Part shown: positions 1 through 9,593 of the stretch, piece after piece
Layout: every line of letters starts with the position of its first letter
How positions within the stretch are numbered: position 1 is the first letter of the stretch
Assembly (NCBI GenBank): GCA_030680295.1
Contig: JAUXVU010000020.1
Span: forward strand, 186,001 to 250,000
DNA: 64,000 nt
Direction: 5' to 3'
DNA from: Moraxellaceae bacterium
GTDB taxonomy: Bacteria; Pseudomonadota; Gammaproteobacteria; Pseudomonadales; Moraxellaceae
Notes under the pieces: model-generated
What the model was told of the DNA's origin: nothing
What the model saw: the letters and a program-made list of their open reading frames with translations, nothing else
Database searches by the model: none
Position numbers and translations under genes: made by a program

Positions 1-2132
1 AATAACAGGGCCTGCCAATCACTGCGTAGTGGTGAAATCGCGACCGGGGTTTGCTTAAACGCAGGTTGCCCAGAAATCGGGTCACAGATGGCTGCAACCA
101 AGCTGTCTACCCGGGCCGCCGAGGCAAAACAGTCATTCCAGTGTATGGGCATAAATGCCGTGCCTGGTGTTTGCCCATCTTGGCGACGCACACGCACCAC
201 ACATTCACCTAAGCTATTGTGCACGCGCACTAGCTGATCCTCACTCACCCCTAGGCTATGCATATCTGCTTCATGCAGTTCAACAAATGGTTCGGCGATA
301 TGCTGCAATAAACGAGCACTGCGGCCAGTGCGGGTCATGGTATGCCACTGATCACGAATACGACCGGTGTTGAGCATAAACGGATGTTGCGCATCACAAC
401 GTTGTGCGGCGGGTTTAGGCGCCACATCCACAAAACAAGCACGGCCATTGGCAGTAAAGAATCGACCATCAACAAACATTCTGGCTGTGCCTTGACGGCG
501 GCTGCTAGGCACTGGCCATTGCACCGGTGCCAAGCTGTTGTACTCAGCATCTTTTAATCGCGCCAAAGCACCAATATCAAAGTCACGACGGCCTTTGTTT
601 TCAAACGCAGACAGTGCGGCATGTTCACGGAAAATTGCCGCTGGACTGTCAAAGTTAAAGGCATGGCCAAAACCCAAACGTTTAGCCACTTCACAAATGG
701 CCCACCAGTCTGGGCGGGCATTGCCGGGCTGCGGTAAAAAAGCCCGTTGGCGTGAAATGCAGCGCTCTGAGTTGGTCACCGTACCGTCTTTTTCACCCCA
801 ACCCGCTGCTGGCAATTTAATGTCGGCAAGGCGCATGGTATCGGTATCGTCGACACAGTCTGACACCACCACACAGTCACATGCCACCAGCGCCTTGCGC
901 ACTCGGTTGGCATCTGGCAAGGACACCAACGGATTGGTTGCCATAATCCAGACAAAACGAATACGACCATCGGCGATGGCATCAAACATATCAACGGCTT
1001 TTAGGCCCGGCTTTTCAGCAATGCTTTCACTGCCCCAAAAGCGTCCCAGCAAATCCCGATGCTGCGGGTTGTCGATATCCATATGTGCGGCCAATTGATT
1101 AGCCAGACCACCCACTTCTCTGCCACCCATGGCATTGGGTTGGCCGGTAATCGAAAATGGCGTGGCGCCCGGTTTGCCAATACGGCCACAGGCTAAGTGA
1201 CAATTCAGAATAGCGCCGGCTTTATCCACACCGCTAGCCGACTGGTTAATGCCTTGTGAAAACACCGTCACTGTTCGCGGGGTGTCGCAGTACCAACGAT
1301 AAAAGGTCAGCAAGTCATCAACGGAAATGCCACAGCGAGCCGCCACTGCTAATGGGTCACTGCTACGTGCCAAACAGGCCCTAGCGGCAGTTAAGTACTC
1401 TTCGGTGTGGGCCAAGATATAACGACTATCTATGGCGCGCTGGGAGATAAGCCAGGCCAATAAACCATCAAATAAATAACCGTCGCTGCCGGGGGTAATG
1501 GCCAGATGTAGGTCGGCTAATTCCGCCGTTGCCGTGCGACGTGGATCAATCACCACCACTCGCATATTAGGTCTGGCTTTTTTGGCCGCGACGATGCGCT
1601 GGTACACCACCGGGTGGGTCCAGGCCATATTCGAGCCAGTGATCACCAATAGATCCGCCAGCTCTAAATCTTCATAACAGCCGGGCACGGTGTCGCTACC
1701 AAAAGCACGCTTATGCGCCGCCACAGCAGTCGACATACATAAACGACTATTGGTATCGATATTGGCACTACCAATAAAGCCCTTCATTAATTTGTTGGCG
1801 ACATAATAGTCTTCGGTCAGCAACTGACCCGACACATAAAACGCCACAGAATCTGGGCCATACTCATCGATGGTTTTGCGCATACGTGTTGCGATGCTGT
1901 CTAAGGCCTTAACCCAAGACACTTCCTCACTATCAACTTGTGGCTGCAATAAGCGTGAGTTCACACCGATGGTGTCCGCCAAGGCACTGCCTTTTACACA
2001 TAAACGACCTTGGTTTGCTGGGTGTAGTTGATCACCCTGCACACTGACAGATTCAGTGGCAGCATTCGTTGAAACGGTAACGCCACAACCAACGCCGCAA
2101 TAAGGACAGGTGCTGTTAATACAGGCCGTCAT
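1..2132 (-). CDS. nasA: Assimilatory nitrate reductase catalytic subunit, 3' end outside the window
   Basis: Reduces nitrate to nitrite in the cytoplasm with a Mo-bis-MGD cofactor and an N-terminal [4Fe-4S] cluster. Reading the minus strand from the ATG at 2132 gives an uninterrupted frame to base 1 (about 710 codons). Near the start are Cys9, Cys12, Cys16 and Cys45 in the C-X2-C-X3-C...GRLC pattern of the cluster, and NSRLCMSTA carries the likely Mo-ligating Cys of the NapA/NasA family. Molybdopterin oxidoreductase motifs follow (ITGSNMAWTHP, QPNAMGGREVGG, RIRDQWHTMTRTG). The start overlaps the stop of the preceding flavoprotein (ATGA), so the two are probably translationally coupled. Whether it carries the C-terminal BFD-type [2Fe-2S] domain of some NasA proteins cannot be seen. 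Confidence 0.95.
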   Translation of the reverse strand, partial: MTACINSTCPYCGVGCGVTVSTNAATESVSVQGDQLHPANQGRLCVKGSALADTIGVNSRLLQPQVDSEEVSWVKALDSIATRMRKTIDEYGPDSVAFYVSGQLLTEDYYVANKLMKGFIGSANIDTNSRLCMSTAVAAHKRAFGSDTVPGCYEDLELADLLVITGSNMAWTHPVVYQRIVAAKKARPNMRVVVIDPRRTATAELADLHLAITPGSDGYLFDGLLAWLISQRAIDSRYILAHTEEYLTAARACLARSSDPLAVAARCGISVDDLLTFYRWYCDTPRTVTVFSQGINQSASGVDKAGAILNCHLACGRIGKPGATPFSITGQPNAMGGREVGGLANQLAAHMDIDNPQHRDLLGRFWGSESIAEKPGLKAVDMFDAIADGRIRFVWIMATNPLVSLPDANRVRKALVACDCVVVSDCVDDTDTMRLADIKLPAAGWGEKDGTVTNSERCISRQRAFLPQPGNARPDWWAICEVAKRLGFGHAFNFDSPAAIFREHAALSAFENKGRRDFDIGALARLKDAEYNSLAPVQWPVPSSRRQGTARMFVDGRFFTANGRACFVDVAPKPAAQRCDAQHPFMLNTGRIRDQWHTMTRTGRSARLLQHIAEPFVELHEADMHSLGVSEDQLVRVHNSLGECVVRVRRQDGQTPGTAFMPIHWNDCFASAARVDSLVAAICDPISGQPAFKQTPVAISPLRSDWQALL

Positions 2133-3337
2133 GCTGCCTCCGCTGAAAACAACAGCTCTGCTGGATTACGAATAGGGCGACCTTGCTCAATCAATTCAAA
2201 GTACGCGGCACCATCATCAACTTCACCGAACATTACCGCAGCCACTAACTGGTGGCGGCGGAACCATAAGCGACGATAGTGGCCGGCTTGTGCATCACGC
2301 CAAGCCAGAGTACGGCAGCCTTCTAGTGCGCTAAGGTCGCCTGCTGAAAACACATCAATACCACTGACCTTGAGTCGAGTAGGCAAGGTTTCACGGCAAT
2401 AACCGGGGTCATTTACACCACATAACAACCCCGCCAGCACTTTGGCTTGCTGATAAATCGGTGCCACCATGCCAAATAATTCATCATCAATTTGGCAGCA
2501 TTCACCCAGTGCAAACACATCGGTTAATGATGTGCGCAGCCAAGCATCCACTGAAATTGCACGTGGGCAATTAAGCCCCATAGACTTTGCCAAACTCACT
2601 TCTGGCACGATGCCCAAAGCCATCACGGCTAGGTCGCAGGGCAAATGCTGACCATCGGCAAGCATGAGCCCGGTGACATGACCGTCACCAGTAAAGTGAT
2701 CACTATTGGCCGAGACAGACACGGAAATGCCACGCGCCTGTAGTGATGCCGCCAATAATTCACCAGCCTCTTGGTCAAGCTGACGATTCATCAGCCAATC
2801 ACAGTTATGCACCACCGTCACGGCCATGCCCAAACGGCATAAACCCCACGCCGCTTCCAAACCTAATAAACCACCACCAATGACCACCGCCTTGCCGCCT
2901 CGTTTTGCTGCCGTTTGCAGCAGCTCGGCATCAGCCAAGGTACGAAATGCCACAATACCGTCCTGCTCATGGCCGGGCAGGCGTAAGCGAGCAGCACGCG
3001 AACCGGTGGCCAGCACTAGTTTGTCCCAGCTAAAAACAGCACCGGACTGAGTAGTGGCTTGTTTTGCCTCATGGTCTATCGTCACCACCGGATCACCGGT
3101 GTATAAGCGAATGCTATTTCGGTAATACCAAGCATGGTCATGAGTAATCACCTGCTCATTACTCTTTTCACCAGCCAACCACGGTGACAACAAAATGCGG
3201 TTGTAGCCGGGTGCAGATTCCTCACCAATCACGGTAATCGCAAAGCGTCCCGCGTCACGTAACAGCAGCTCATCCAGCAAGCGCGTTGCCGCCATGCCAT
3301 TACCAATGATGAGTAAACGTGTACGTGGGCCAGCCAT
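2129..3337 (-). CDS. FAD/NAD(P)-dependent electron-transfer subunit of assimilatory nitrate reductase
   Basis: A 402-residue flavoprotein of the pyridine nucleotide-disulfide oxidoreductase fold that should pass electrons from NAD(P)H to NasA (called NasC in Klebsiella, NasB in Bacillus, so no symbol is forced). An N-terminal FAD site (IIGNGMAATRLL) and a central NAD(P) site (VVIGGGLLGLEAA) are visible. It resembles the N-terminal half of NirB nearby but lacks the BFD and siroheme modules. A longer frame begins at 3394, but the ATG at 3337 (MAGPRTRL) starts two bases after the nirD stop and puts the FAD motif at the usual distance from the N terminus. Its stop overlaps the nasA start. Confidence 0.9.
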   Translation of the reverse strand: MAGPRTRLLIIGNGMAATRLLDELLLRDAGRFAITVIGEESAPGYNRILLSPWLAGEKSNEQVITHDHAWYYRNSIRLYTGDPVVTIDHEAKQATTQSGAVFSWDKLVLATGSRAARLRLPGHEQDGIVAFRTLADAELLQTAAKRGGKAVVIGGGLLGLEAAWGLCRLGMAVTVVHNCDWLMNRQLDQEAGELLAASLQARGISVSVSANSDHFTGDGHVTGLMLADGQHLPCDLAVMALGIVPEVSLAKSMGLNCPRAISVDAWLRTSLTDVFALGECCQIDDELFGMVAPIYQQAKVLAGLLCGVNDPGYCRETLPTRLKVSGIDVFSAGDLSALEGCRTLAWRDAQAGHYRRLWFRRHQLVAAVMFGEVDDGAAYFELIEQGRPIRNPAELLFSAEAA

Positions 3338-3339
3338 AT

Positions 3340-3702
3340 TTAGCGCTCCCCTTCCGACACCAACACACGGCCATTGCGCAATACCACACGCCATACCGGC
3401 ACAGTCACGGTCATGTCTTCCAAGCAGATGCCAGTACGTAAACAGAAGTGCTGTTTATACACAGGTGATGCCACCACCAGCTTGCCTGCTAAGTCACCGA
3501 CAATGCCGCGTGCTAAAACATTGGCACCACTAAATGGGTCGCAGTTGCCGAGTGCAAAATAGCCTTCCTTGGTGTGGAAAATAGCCAGCTGACGACCAAA
3601 CAATCGTGCTGCCATGCCAGTGCCTAGGGTGATGTCTTCGCTGCCACAAATGTCATGCCAATCCGCAAATACTGACGTTTGGCTTTCCACGGCCATGATC
3701 AT
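3340..3702 (-). CDS. nirD: Nitrite reductase (NADH) small subunit
   Basis: A 120-residue Rieske-fold protein, the small partner of NirB in the cytoplasmic siroheme nitrite reductase that makes ammonium from nitrite. As usual for NirD it keeps the Rieske-like fold (GNCDPFSGANVLARGIVG, KQHFCLRTG) but lacks the paired Cys/His ligands of a true Rieske centre. The ATG at 3702 overlaps the nirB stop (ATGA) and has GGAGAG six bases upstream; an in-frame ATG at 3696 is possible. The gene sits between nirB and the nitrate reductase flavoprotein in the same operon. Confidence 0.95.
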   Translation of the reverse strand: MIMAVESQTSVFADWHDICGSEDITLGTGMAARLFGRQLAIFHTKEGYFALGNCDPFSGANVLARGIVGDLAGKLVVASPVYKQHFCLRTGICLEDMTVTVPVWRVVLRNGRVLVSEGER

Positions 3703-6221
3703 GATGCGCTCTCCAAAGTAATCAATTTCTCTTCAGCACGAGCAGGTCGTTTTTGACCGCGCTCACGGACATAAACAATGGCTTCATCAGCGCTGTCATC
3801 GTTTATGAACGAACGGAAGCGACGCAGTGCTTGTGGATCTTCAACCGTGCGCTTCCACTCACACTCATAAGTGTCGATAACAGCTTGCATCTGAACTTCC
3901 AGCTCGGCAGCCAACCCCAAAGAGTCGTTGATGATGACGTCTTGCAGATAGGCCAAACCGCCTTCTAAGTTGTCGCGCCAAACCGACGTGCGCTGTAAGC
4001 GATCTGCTGTGCGGATATAAAACATCAGGAAACGATCGATATAACGAATCAAGGTGTCATCGTCTAAGTCACTGGCAAAAAGCTCTGCGTGACGTGGTTT
4101 CATGCCGCCGTTACCACAGAGGTATAAGTTCCAGCCTTTTTCGGTGGCAATCACACCAACGTCTTTGCTTTGAGCCTCCGCACATTCACGGGTACAGCCG
4201 GACACGGCCATCTTGAGTTTGTGTGGTGAACGCAGACCGCGGTAACGCTCTTCGACCAAAATGGCCATGGCCACCGAGTCCTGCACACCATAACGACACC
4301 ACGTTGAACCGACACAGGACTTCACTGTACGTAGCGACTTGCCATAGGCATGGCCCGATTCAAAACCGGCATTTATTAGGTCACGCCAAATCAACGGCAA
4401 CTGCTCTACACGCGCACCAAACAGGTCAATACGCTGGCCGCCGGTGATTTTGGTGTAGAGGTCATAACGCTGGGCAACCTCACCAATCACAATGAGTTTT
4501 TCTGGGGTGATTTCACCGCCGGGCACTCGTGGCACCACAGAATAACTGCCGTCTTTTTGTAAGTTAGCCAGGAAGTTGTCATTGGTGTCTTGTAGGCCAA
4601 CATGACGTTCGTCGAGCACATAGTCATTCCAGCAAGATGCCAGAATTGAGGCACTGGCTGGTTTACAAATATCGCAGCCATGACCCTGACCAAAACGCTC
4701 CAGCAGCTCATCAAAACTACGGATATTGTTGACGCGTACTAGGTGATACATCTCCTGGCGGCTATAAGGAAAGTGTTCACACAAATGGTTGTTAACCGCC
4801 ACACCTTGACGCTTCAGCTCGGCATCTAACACTTGCTTCACCAAGGCTGCACAACCACCGCAGGTGGCTGAGGCGCGAGTGTCTGCCTTGAGCGCGGCCA
4901 TGGTGTTGCAGCCTTGGCTGATGGCCGCACACAAACCGCCTTTGCTGACGTTATTACATGAGCAAATTTGTGCGGTATCTGGCAATGCATCCACACCCAA
5001 CGCTGGCTTGCCATCACCTGCGGGCAAAATCAGACTCATCGGTGATGACGGCAAAGTCATATCGTTTAGGCTGTATTGCAGCAAGCTGCCATAATCACTG
5101 GTGTCGCCAACCAACACCGCACCCAGTAATTTTTGCCCATCCGGGCTAATCACCAAGCGCTTGTAAACACCGCTGATGCTGTCTTCAAACTGGCAAGTTA
5201 ACGCGCCCTCAGTACGGGCATGCGCATCACCAATCGAACCCACTTCCACACCTAACAACTTGAGCTTGGTGCTCATGTCTGCGCCACAAAAACCATTACA
5301 GACTTCGTCACACAACACGGTGGCTAATTGCCTTGCCATGTCATAACCAGGAGCCACTAAACCGTAGATGCGGCCATCCCATAGTGCAACTTCACCAATG
5401 GCCGAAATCATTGGGTCGGATGTGGTGCAGTAGTTATCAATCACCACACCGCCGCGCTCACCCACAGCTAAACCACAGTCTCTGGCTAATTGATCGCGTG
5501 GACGAATGCCGGCTGAAAACAAAATCAAATCGGCTTCTAATTCACCGTCGGCAAACACCAAACGATGCAATTGATTACGACCTTCTTCGATACGCTGTGT
5601 CGCCTTGCCGGTGTGCACACGCACACCTAAGGTATCAATTTTACGGCGTAATACATTGCCGCCCACGGTATCTAACTGCACCGCCATCAGCTGCGGGGCA
5701 AACTCAATCACATGAGTTTCCAGACCTAAATCTTTTAACGCCTTGGCAGCTTCCAGACCCAGCAAACCACCACCAATAACCACACCCACTTGGCTAACAC
5801 GCGCCGATGCTTGAATGGCATCTAGGTCATCGATGGTGCGATAAACATGGCAACCAGGACGATCATTACCGGGAATAGGCGGCACAAATGGATACGAGCC
5901 GGTGGCCAGCACTAAACGGTCGTAATCTACCCGCTGACCCGAGTGACTGATGACCTGATGCGCCTCACGATCAATGGCAACCGCTTCGTCATTTAGCATT
6001 AGCTTGATGCCATGTTCGGCAAAAAAGCCGTCCTGCACCAGCGACAAATCTTCTGCCGTAGAGCCAGAAAAATAGCTGCTTAATTGCACACGGTCATAGG
6101 CCGGACGGGACTCTTCACAAAAGACCGTGATGTCATATCCATGTTCACGACTGACCAGCTCTTCCAAGAAGCGCTGCCCCACCATGCCATTACCAATCAC
6201 CACTAATTTAGGCTTATTCAT
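3699..6221 (-). CDS. nirB: Nitrite reductase (NADH) large subunit
   Basis: An 840-residue cytoplasmic siroheme [4Fe-4S] nitrite reductase that reduces nitrite to ammonium with NADH. In order: FAD-binding Rossmann region (VVIGNGMVGQRF, about residues 5-16), NADH region (VGVVIGGGLLGLEAA), BFD-like [2Fe-2S] module (CSCNNV near residue 417, later TCGGCAALV), and the sulfite/nitrite reductase domain with cluster and siroheme cysteines in SCVGSTWCRYG (near 634) and SGCTRECAEAQ (near 679). The frame extends upstream to 6239, but the ATG at 6221 has GGAG seven bases before it and gives the normal N terminus MNKPKLVVIGNG. It follows the transporter ATPase gene by 14 bases and overlaps nirD. Confidence 0.97.
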   Translation of the reverse strand: MNKPKLVVIGNGMVGQRFLEELVSREHGYDITVFCEESRPAYDRVQLSSYFSGSTAEDLSLVQDGFFAEHGIKLMLNDEAVAIDREAHQVISHSGQRVDYDRLVLATGSYPFVPPIPGNDRPGCHVYRTIDDLDAIQASARVSQVGVVIGGGLLGLEAAKALKDLGLETHVIEFAPQLMAVQLDTVGGNVLRRKIDTLGVRVHTGKATQRIEEGRNQLHRLVFADGELEADLILFSAGIRPRDQLARDCGLAVGERGGVVIDNYCTTSDPMISAIGEVALWDGRIYGLVAPGYDMARQLATVLCDEVCNGFCGADMSTKLKLLGVEVGSIGDAHARTEGALTCQFEDSISGVYKRLVISPDGQKLLGAVLVGDTSDYGSLLQYSLNDMTLPSSPMSLILPAGDGKPALGVDALPDTAQICSCNNVSKGGLCAAISQGCNTMAALKADTRASATCGGCAALVKQVLDAELKRQGVAVNNHLCEHFPYSRQEMYHLVRVNNIRSFDELLERFGQGHGCDICKPASASILASCWNDYVLDERHVGLQDTNDNFLANLQKDGSYSVVPRVPGGEITPEKLIVIGEVAQRYDLYTKITGGQRIDLFGARVEQLPLIWRDLINAGFESGHAYGKSLRTVKSCVGSTWCRYGVQDSVAMAILVEERYRGLRSPHKLKMAVSGCTRECAEAQSKDVGVIATEKGWNLYLCGNGGMKPRHAELFASDLDDDTLIRYIDRFLMFYIRTADRLQRTSVWRDNLEGGLAYLQDVIINDSLGLAAELEVQMQAVIDTYECEWKRTVEDPQALRRFRSFINDDSADEAIVYVRERGQKRPARAEEKLITLESAS

Positions 6222-6235
6222 GTCACTACTCCGCA

Positions 6236-7102
6236 TCACAAATCACTGCCAACCGCACGTGGCGGTGAGCTGTCGGCTGTTTTAGCCTTGGGTTTAGATG
6301 CCTTGGTTGGCAAGGGTTCAACCTTGCGCTGCTTTTCATACAAGAAAGCCAGCACCTCATGACGCAGGTGGTTGTAGTGAGGGTCATCGGCTAGCGCCAA
6401 ACGCTCACGTGGGCGCGGCAGATCAATATCGAGAATTTCACCAACAGTCGCTGATGGGCCGTTGGTCATCATGACAATGCGGTCCGACAACAACACGGCT
6501 TCATCAACGTCGTGGGTAATCATGATCACGGTGTTTTTCAGATCACGTTGAATCTCCATCAGCGTGTCTTGCAAGTGCGCGCGTGTCAGCGCATCCAAGG
6601 CACCAAAGGGTTCGTCCATCAGCAACACACGTGGTTGCATGGCCAACGCACGGGCAATACCGACACGCTGCTTCATACCACCAGAGATTTCACCCGGACG
6701 CTTATTAAGGGCGTGACCCATATGAACTAGGTCTAAGTTATGGGCAATCCAGTCGTTCATTTCGGCACGTGTTTTTTTGCCACGAAACACCGTGCGCACG
6801 GCCAGCTCCACGTTTTCCCAAACCGTTAACCATGGCAGCAAGGAATGATTTTGGAACACAATGGCGCGCTCAGGGCCCGGCTCACAGACCTCTTTGCCAT
6901 CTAAAATAATGCCGCCATTGCTGGCTTCTAAAAGCCCACCGACCAAGTTCAGCACGGTGGATTTACCGCAACCTGAGTGGCCAATCAGTGACACAAACTC
7001 ACCATCAGCAATTTTCAAGTTGACGTTCTTCAGTGCATCGAAACTACCTTTAGGCGTATCAAAACGCATATCAACCGCTGAAATTTCTAATAAGGTTTTC
7101 AT
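6236..7102 (-). CDS. nrtD: Nitrate ABC transporter ATP-binding protein
   Basis: A 288-residue ABC ATPase of the nitrate/sulfonate/taurine group that powers nitrate import through the NrtB permease. Walker A (GHSGCGKST), the signature SGGMKQRVGIARAL, Walker B (VLLMDEPFGALD) and the switch His region (MITHDVDEA) are all present, so it should be active. The C-terminal tail is Lys/Pro-rich and lacks the substrate-binding-like extension of cyanobacterial NrtC. The ATG at 7102 shares one base with the stop of nrtB (TAATG), so translation is probably coupled. Confidence 0.93.
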   Translation of the reverse strand: MKTLLEISAVDMRFDTPKGSFDALKNVNLKIADGEFVSLIGHSGCGKSTVLNLVGGLLEASNGGIILDGKEVCEPGPERAIVFQNHSLLPWLTVWENVELAVRTVFRGKKTRAEMNDWIAHNLDLVHMGHALNKRPGEISGGMKQRVGIARALAMQPRVLLMDEPFGALDALTRAHLQDTLMEIQRDLKNTVIMITHDVDEAVLLSDRIVMMTNGPSATVGEILDIDLPRPRERLALADDPHYNHLRHEVLAFLYEKQRKVEPLPTKASKPKAKTADSSPPRAVGSDL

Positions 7103-8076
7103 TATTTGGCTCCTGCTTGCCAATCGACTTTGCGTTGCACCAGCAACATCACGCGGTCGAGTACGAAGCCGATCAAGCCAATGGCAATGACGGCGGTCAT
7201 GATGCGGCTCAGTGATTGCGAGCTACCATTTTGAAATTCATCCCAAACGAATTTGCCCAGACCTGGGTTCTGCGCCAGCATCTCGGCGGCAATCAACACC
7301 ATCCAAGCAATACCCAGCGATACACGTAGACCGGCAAACATCATCGGAATAGCAGATGGCAATACAATCTTGCGGACATGGGTAAACCAGCTCAGACGTA
7401 ACACTTTGCTGACGTTGTTTAAGTCTGGGCTGACGGTAGTGACACCCACGGCGGTGTTGATCAATGTTGGCCACAAACAGCACAGCGTGACGGTAAACAT
7501 GGACACCACAAATGAACGCGAGAACATCGGGTCTTCGCTGGTATAAACCGCCGCCACTACCAAGGTGACTAAAGGCAACCAAGCCAGTGGTGATACTGGA
7601 CGGAAAATCTGCACAATCGGGTTCACGGCGTTGTGCACAAAGCGACTTAAACCCATGACGATGCCTAACGGAATCGCCATTAGCGAGGCCAATACAAAGC
7701 CCGCCAGTACAGTGAACAAACTAGTGCCCACTTGGTCAATAAAGGTTGGCGAGCCGGTATAACTGCGACGCACCGGCTGCCAACTAGGGTCTTCGGCCAA
7801 ACGGGCGGCAATGCGCTCTTCTTGGCGCTCCAAAAAAATCCGTCCGCGTTCACGCTGCGCTTGATGCTCATCAAACAAATTACCGGCCTGCTCTACCACT
7901 TCGAGTGGTCCGGGAAAGGTGCCTAAGGAAGTATCAATACGTTGTGATGCAAACTGCCAAATCATCAGAAATACAGCCAAACCTAGCAGTGGTGCGCCGA
8001 GGTGACGCAACACCGTACTGAGCTTAATTTCAGCAATAGCCTTAAGTATTGGTCGGATCAAATTGGAGCTATTCAT
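7102..8076 (-). CDS. nrtB: Nitrate ABC transporter permease
   Basis: A 324-residue inner-membrane permease of the NrtB/SsuC type. Hydrophobic segments include an N-terminal helix (LLGLAVFLMIWQFA), then after a charged loop (RERGRIFLERQEERIAARL) the core helices with the EAA-type motif region (LNNVSKVLRLSWFTHVRKIVLP, given here as its central part near residues 230-250). The long charged periplasmic loop after the first helix is common in proteobacterial NrtB. The start chosen is ATG 8076 with AAGAG seven bases upstream, rather than a TTG at 8097. It lies 21 bases after nrtA, in the same operon. Confidence 0.92.
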   Translation of the reverse strand: MNSSNLIRPILKAIAEIKLSTVLRHLGAPLLGLAVFLMIWQFASQRIDTSLGTFPGPLEVVEQAGNLFDEHQAQRERGRIFLERQEERIAARLAEDPSWQPVRRSYTGSPTFIDQVGTSLFTVLAGFVLASLMAIPLGIVMGLSRFVHNAVNPIVQIFRPVSPLAWLPLVTLVVAAVYTSEDPMFSRSFVVSMFTVTLCCLWPTLINTAVGVTTVSPDLNNVSKVLRLSWFTHVRKIVLPSAIPMMFAGLRVSLGIAWMVLIAAEMLAQNPGLGKFVWDEFQNGSSQSLSRIMTAVIAIGLIGFVLDRVMLLVQRKVDWQAGAK

Positions 8077-8097
8077 GATCAATCTCTTCAGTTGCAA

Positions 8098-9468
8098 TTA
8101 CGGGGTTTGATTGCCTTTTAGGCCAATCGGAAAACTATTGATGTAAGCGTTCGGTTTGCGTCCATCAAAGGGAATGCCATCAATAAAGGTGGTGGCTTTT
8201 ACCGCACGGAAGCCGGTTTCAGTTTTGAAGTCTGGGAAGTCGCGAGCCGTCATCTTGCCGTCTTTAATCAAGTCAGCCGCGGCTTGACGATAGATGTCAG
8301 GACGAAAAACATTCTTCGCCATATCCAAGTACCAGCTGTCTGGTTTGGCATCTGGAATTTGGCCCCAGCGACGCATTTGTGTCATGTACCAAATCGCATC
8401 GGAGTAGTACGGGTAAGTGGCGTGATAACGGAAGAACACATTGAAGTCAGGCGCTGGACGTATGTCACCTTTTTCGTACTCAAAGACGCCGGTCATGCTG
8501 TTGGCAATCACCTTGTAGTCAGCACCGACATAGTTCGCACGGCTAATCATTTGGGCCGCGGCTTTACGATTGGCGTTGTTGTTTTCATCCAACCATTTGC
8601 CAGCACGAATCAACGCTTTCACTACACGGATATGGGTATTGGGGTTTTTGACTGCCCACTCATTGCTAACACCAAATACTTTTTCAGCCACGTTGTTGCG
8701 AATGGCCATGTCGGCAATCACTGGCACACCAATGCCACGGAAAACCGCTTGCTGGTTCCACGGCTCACCTACGCAATAACCATTAATGGTGCCGGCCTCT
8801 AAGGTGGATGGCATTTGCGGTGGAGGTGTCACAGAAATATGTACATCACCTTTTAAGGTGCCGGCGGTGTCACCACGTTGTGGTGCGTAAAAACCGGGGT
8901 GAATGCCATCAGCCGCTAACCAATAACGCAGTTCATAGTTATGTGTGGAGACCGGGAAGACCATACCGAATTTCAGTGGCTGGCCCTTTTGACGATAGCT
9001 GTTAACCACCGGCTTTAAAGCACTGGCACGGATAGGGTGCACCGGTTTGCCTGACTTCAACTCAACATGCTTTTTCATGTCGGCCCAAACCGCATTGGAC
9101 ACCGTGCAGGCATTACCATTTAAGTCCATGGTAAATGCGGTAATGATGTGCGCTTTGGTGCCATAACCGATGGTGGCGCCCAGCGGCTGGCCAGCCAGCA
9201 TATGCGCACCATCTAACTCACCGGAGATCACACGATCTAACAGCACTTTCCAGTTGGCTTGAGCTTCTAAATTGACAAACAGGCCTTCGTCTTCGAAATA
9301 ACCTTTTTCATAAGCAACCGCTAGCGGCGCCATATCGGTGAGCTTAATAAAGCCAAATTTCAGCTCTTCTTTCTCGGGAAAACCCACCGAGGCAGAAGCT
9401 GGTGACATCATCACGCCAAATAAGGCCATGACTTGCAGTGAAGCGGGCAGCATCAATTTACGCATCAT
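8098..9468 (-). CDS. nrtA: Nitrate ABC transporter substrate-binding protein
   Basis: A 456-residue periplasmic nitrate-binding protein of the NrtA/CmpA family. The N terminus ([17 protein letters not shown], then SPASAS) is a signal peptide, and the mature part begins with the family pattern [20 protein letters not shown]. It is the first structural gene after the regulated leader. ATG 9468 is chosen because AGGAG lies seven bases upstream; an upstream extension to 9522 would read through the leader terminator. The neighbouring NasS is a paralogue of this protein without a signal peptide. Expression is probably controlled by the sigma-54 promoter and the NasT-type antiterminator just upstream. 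Confidence 0.95.
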   Translation of the reverse strand: MMRKLMLPASLQVMALFGVMMSPASASVGFPEKEELKFGFIKLTDMAPLAVAYEKGYFEDEGLFVNLEAQANWKVLLDRVISGELDGAHMLAGQPLGATIGYGTKAHIITAFTMDLNGNACTVSNAVWADMKKHVELKSGKPVHPIRASALKPVVNSYRQKGQPLKFGMVFPVSTHNYELRYWLAADGIHPGFYAPQRGDTAGTLKGDVHISVTPPPQMPSTLEAGTINGYCVGEPWNQQAVFRGIGVPVIADMAIRNNVAEKVFGVSNEWAVKNPNTHIRVVKALIRAGKWLDENNNANRKAAAQMISRANYVGADYKVIANSMTGVFEYEKGDIRPAPDFNVFFRYHATYPYYSDAIWYMTQMRRWGQIPDAKPDSWYLDMAKNVFRPDIYRQAAADLIKDGKMTARDFPDFKTETGFRAVKATTFIDGIPFDGRKPNAYINSFPIGLKGNQTP

Positions 9469-9486
9469 CTCAGTACTCCTATATGC

Positions 9487-9532
9487 AAAAAAAAACGCCC
9501 ACGACTTGGACCTAATGTCCATGTTGTGAGCG
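9487..9532 (-). terminator. Intrinsic terminator in the nrtA leader
   Basis: On the minus strand a stem begins CGCTCACAACATGGAC, has the loop ATTAG, and returns GTCCAAGTCGTGGGCG. That is 16 positions with two mismatches and one G-U pair, followed directly by nine T (9495-9487). It ends 19 bases before the nrtA start codon, so by default it would stop transcription before the operon. Its 5' arm shares five bases with the upstream hexaloop hairpin at 9528-9541, so the two structures exclude each other. This is seen in sequence; its role as an attenuator is inferred from the NasT/NasR family. Confidence 0.85.
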
Positions 9533-9541
9533 CCATTGCCC
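9528..9541 (-). promoter_or_regulatory. Second hexaloop hairpin (P2) of a NasT/ANTAR antiterminator
   Basis: Minus strand GGGC-AAUGGC-GCUC: a four-pair stem (one G-U) with a six-base loop. The loop has A at position 1 and G at position 4, as in known ANTAR target RNAs, and is identical to the loop of the hairpin at 9561-9576. It overlaps the first bases of the terminator stem, so binding by NasT would be expected to block termination. The short stem makes it marginal without protein, as expected for a regulated element. Confidence 0.65.
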
Positions 9542-9560
9542 TGCTAATAAAATTCATTTG

Positions 9561-9576
9561 CGGTCGCCATTGACCG
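9561..9576 (-). promoter_or_regulatory. First hexaloop hairpin (P1) of a NasT/ANTAR antiterminator
   Basis: Minus strand CGGUC-AAUGGC-GACCG: a perfect five-pair stem with a hexaloop carrying A1 and G4, the signature of ANTAR-binding hairpins such as those in Klebsiella nasF and Azotobacter nas leaders. It begins about eight bases after the predicted transcription start of the sigma-54 promoter and is separated by 19 bases from the second hairpin with the same loop. Confidence 0.75.
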
Positions 9577-9593
9577 ACTTGCACTAGTTACAC

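Noticed and set aside
538-1098. Long plus-strand open frame of 186 codons at the left end
   Set aside because: It lies opposite nasA, whose motifs are clear in the other strand, and its translation resembles no protein (Lys/Arg/Ser-rich shadow).
5333-5779. Plus-strand frame of 148 codons inside nirB
   Set aside because: Antisense to conserved FAD and NADH motifs of NirB; His/Arg/Pro-rich translation typical of a shadow frame.
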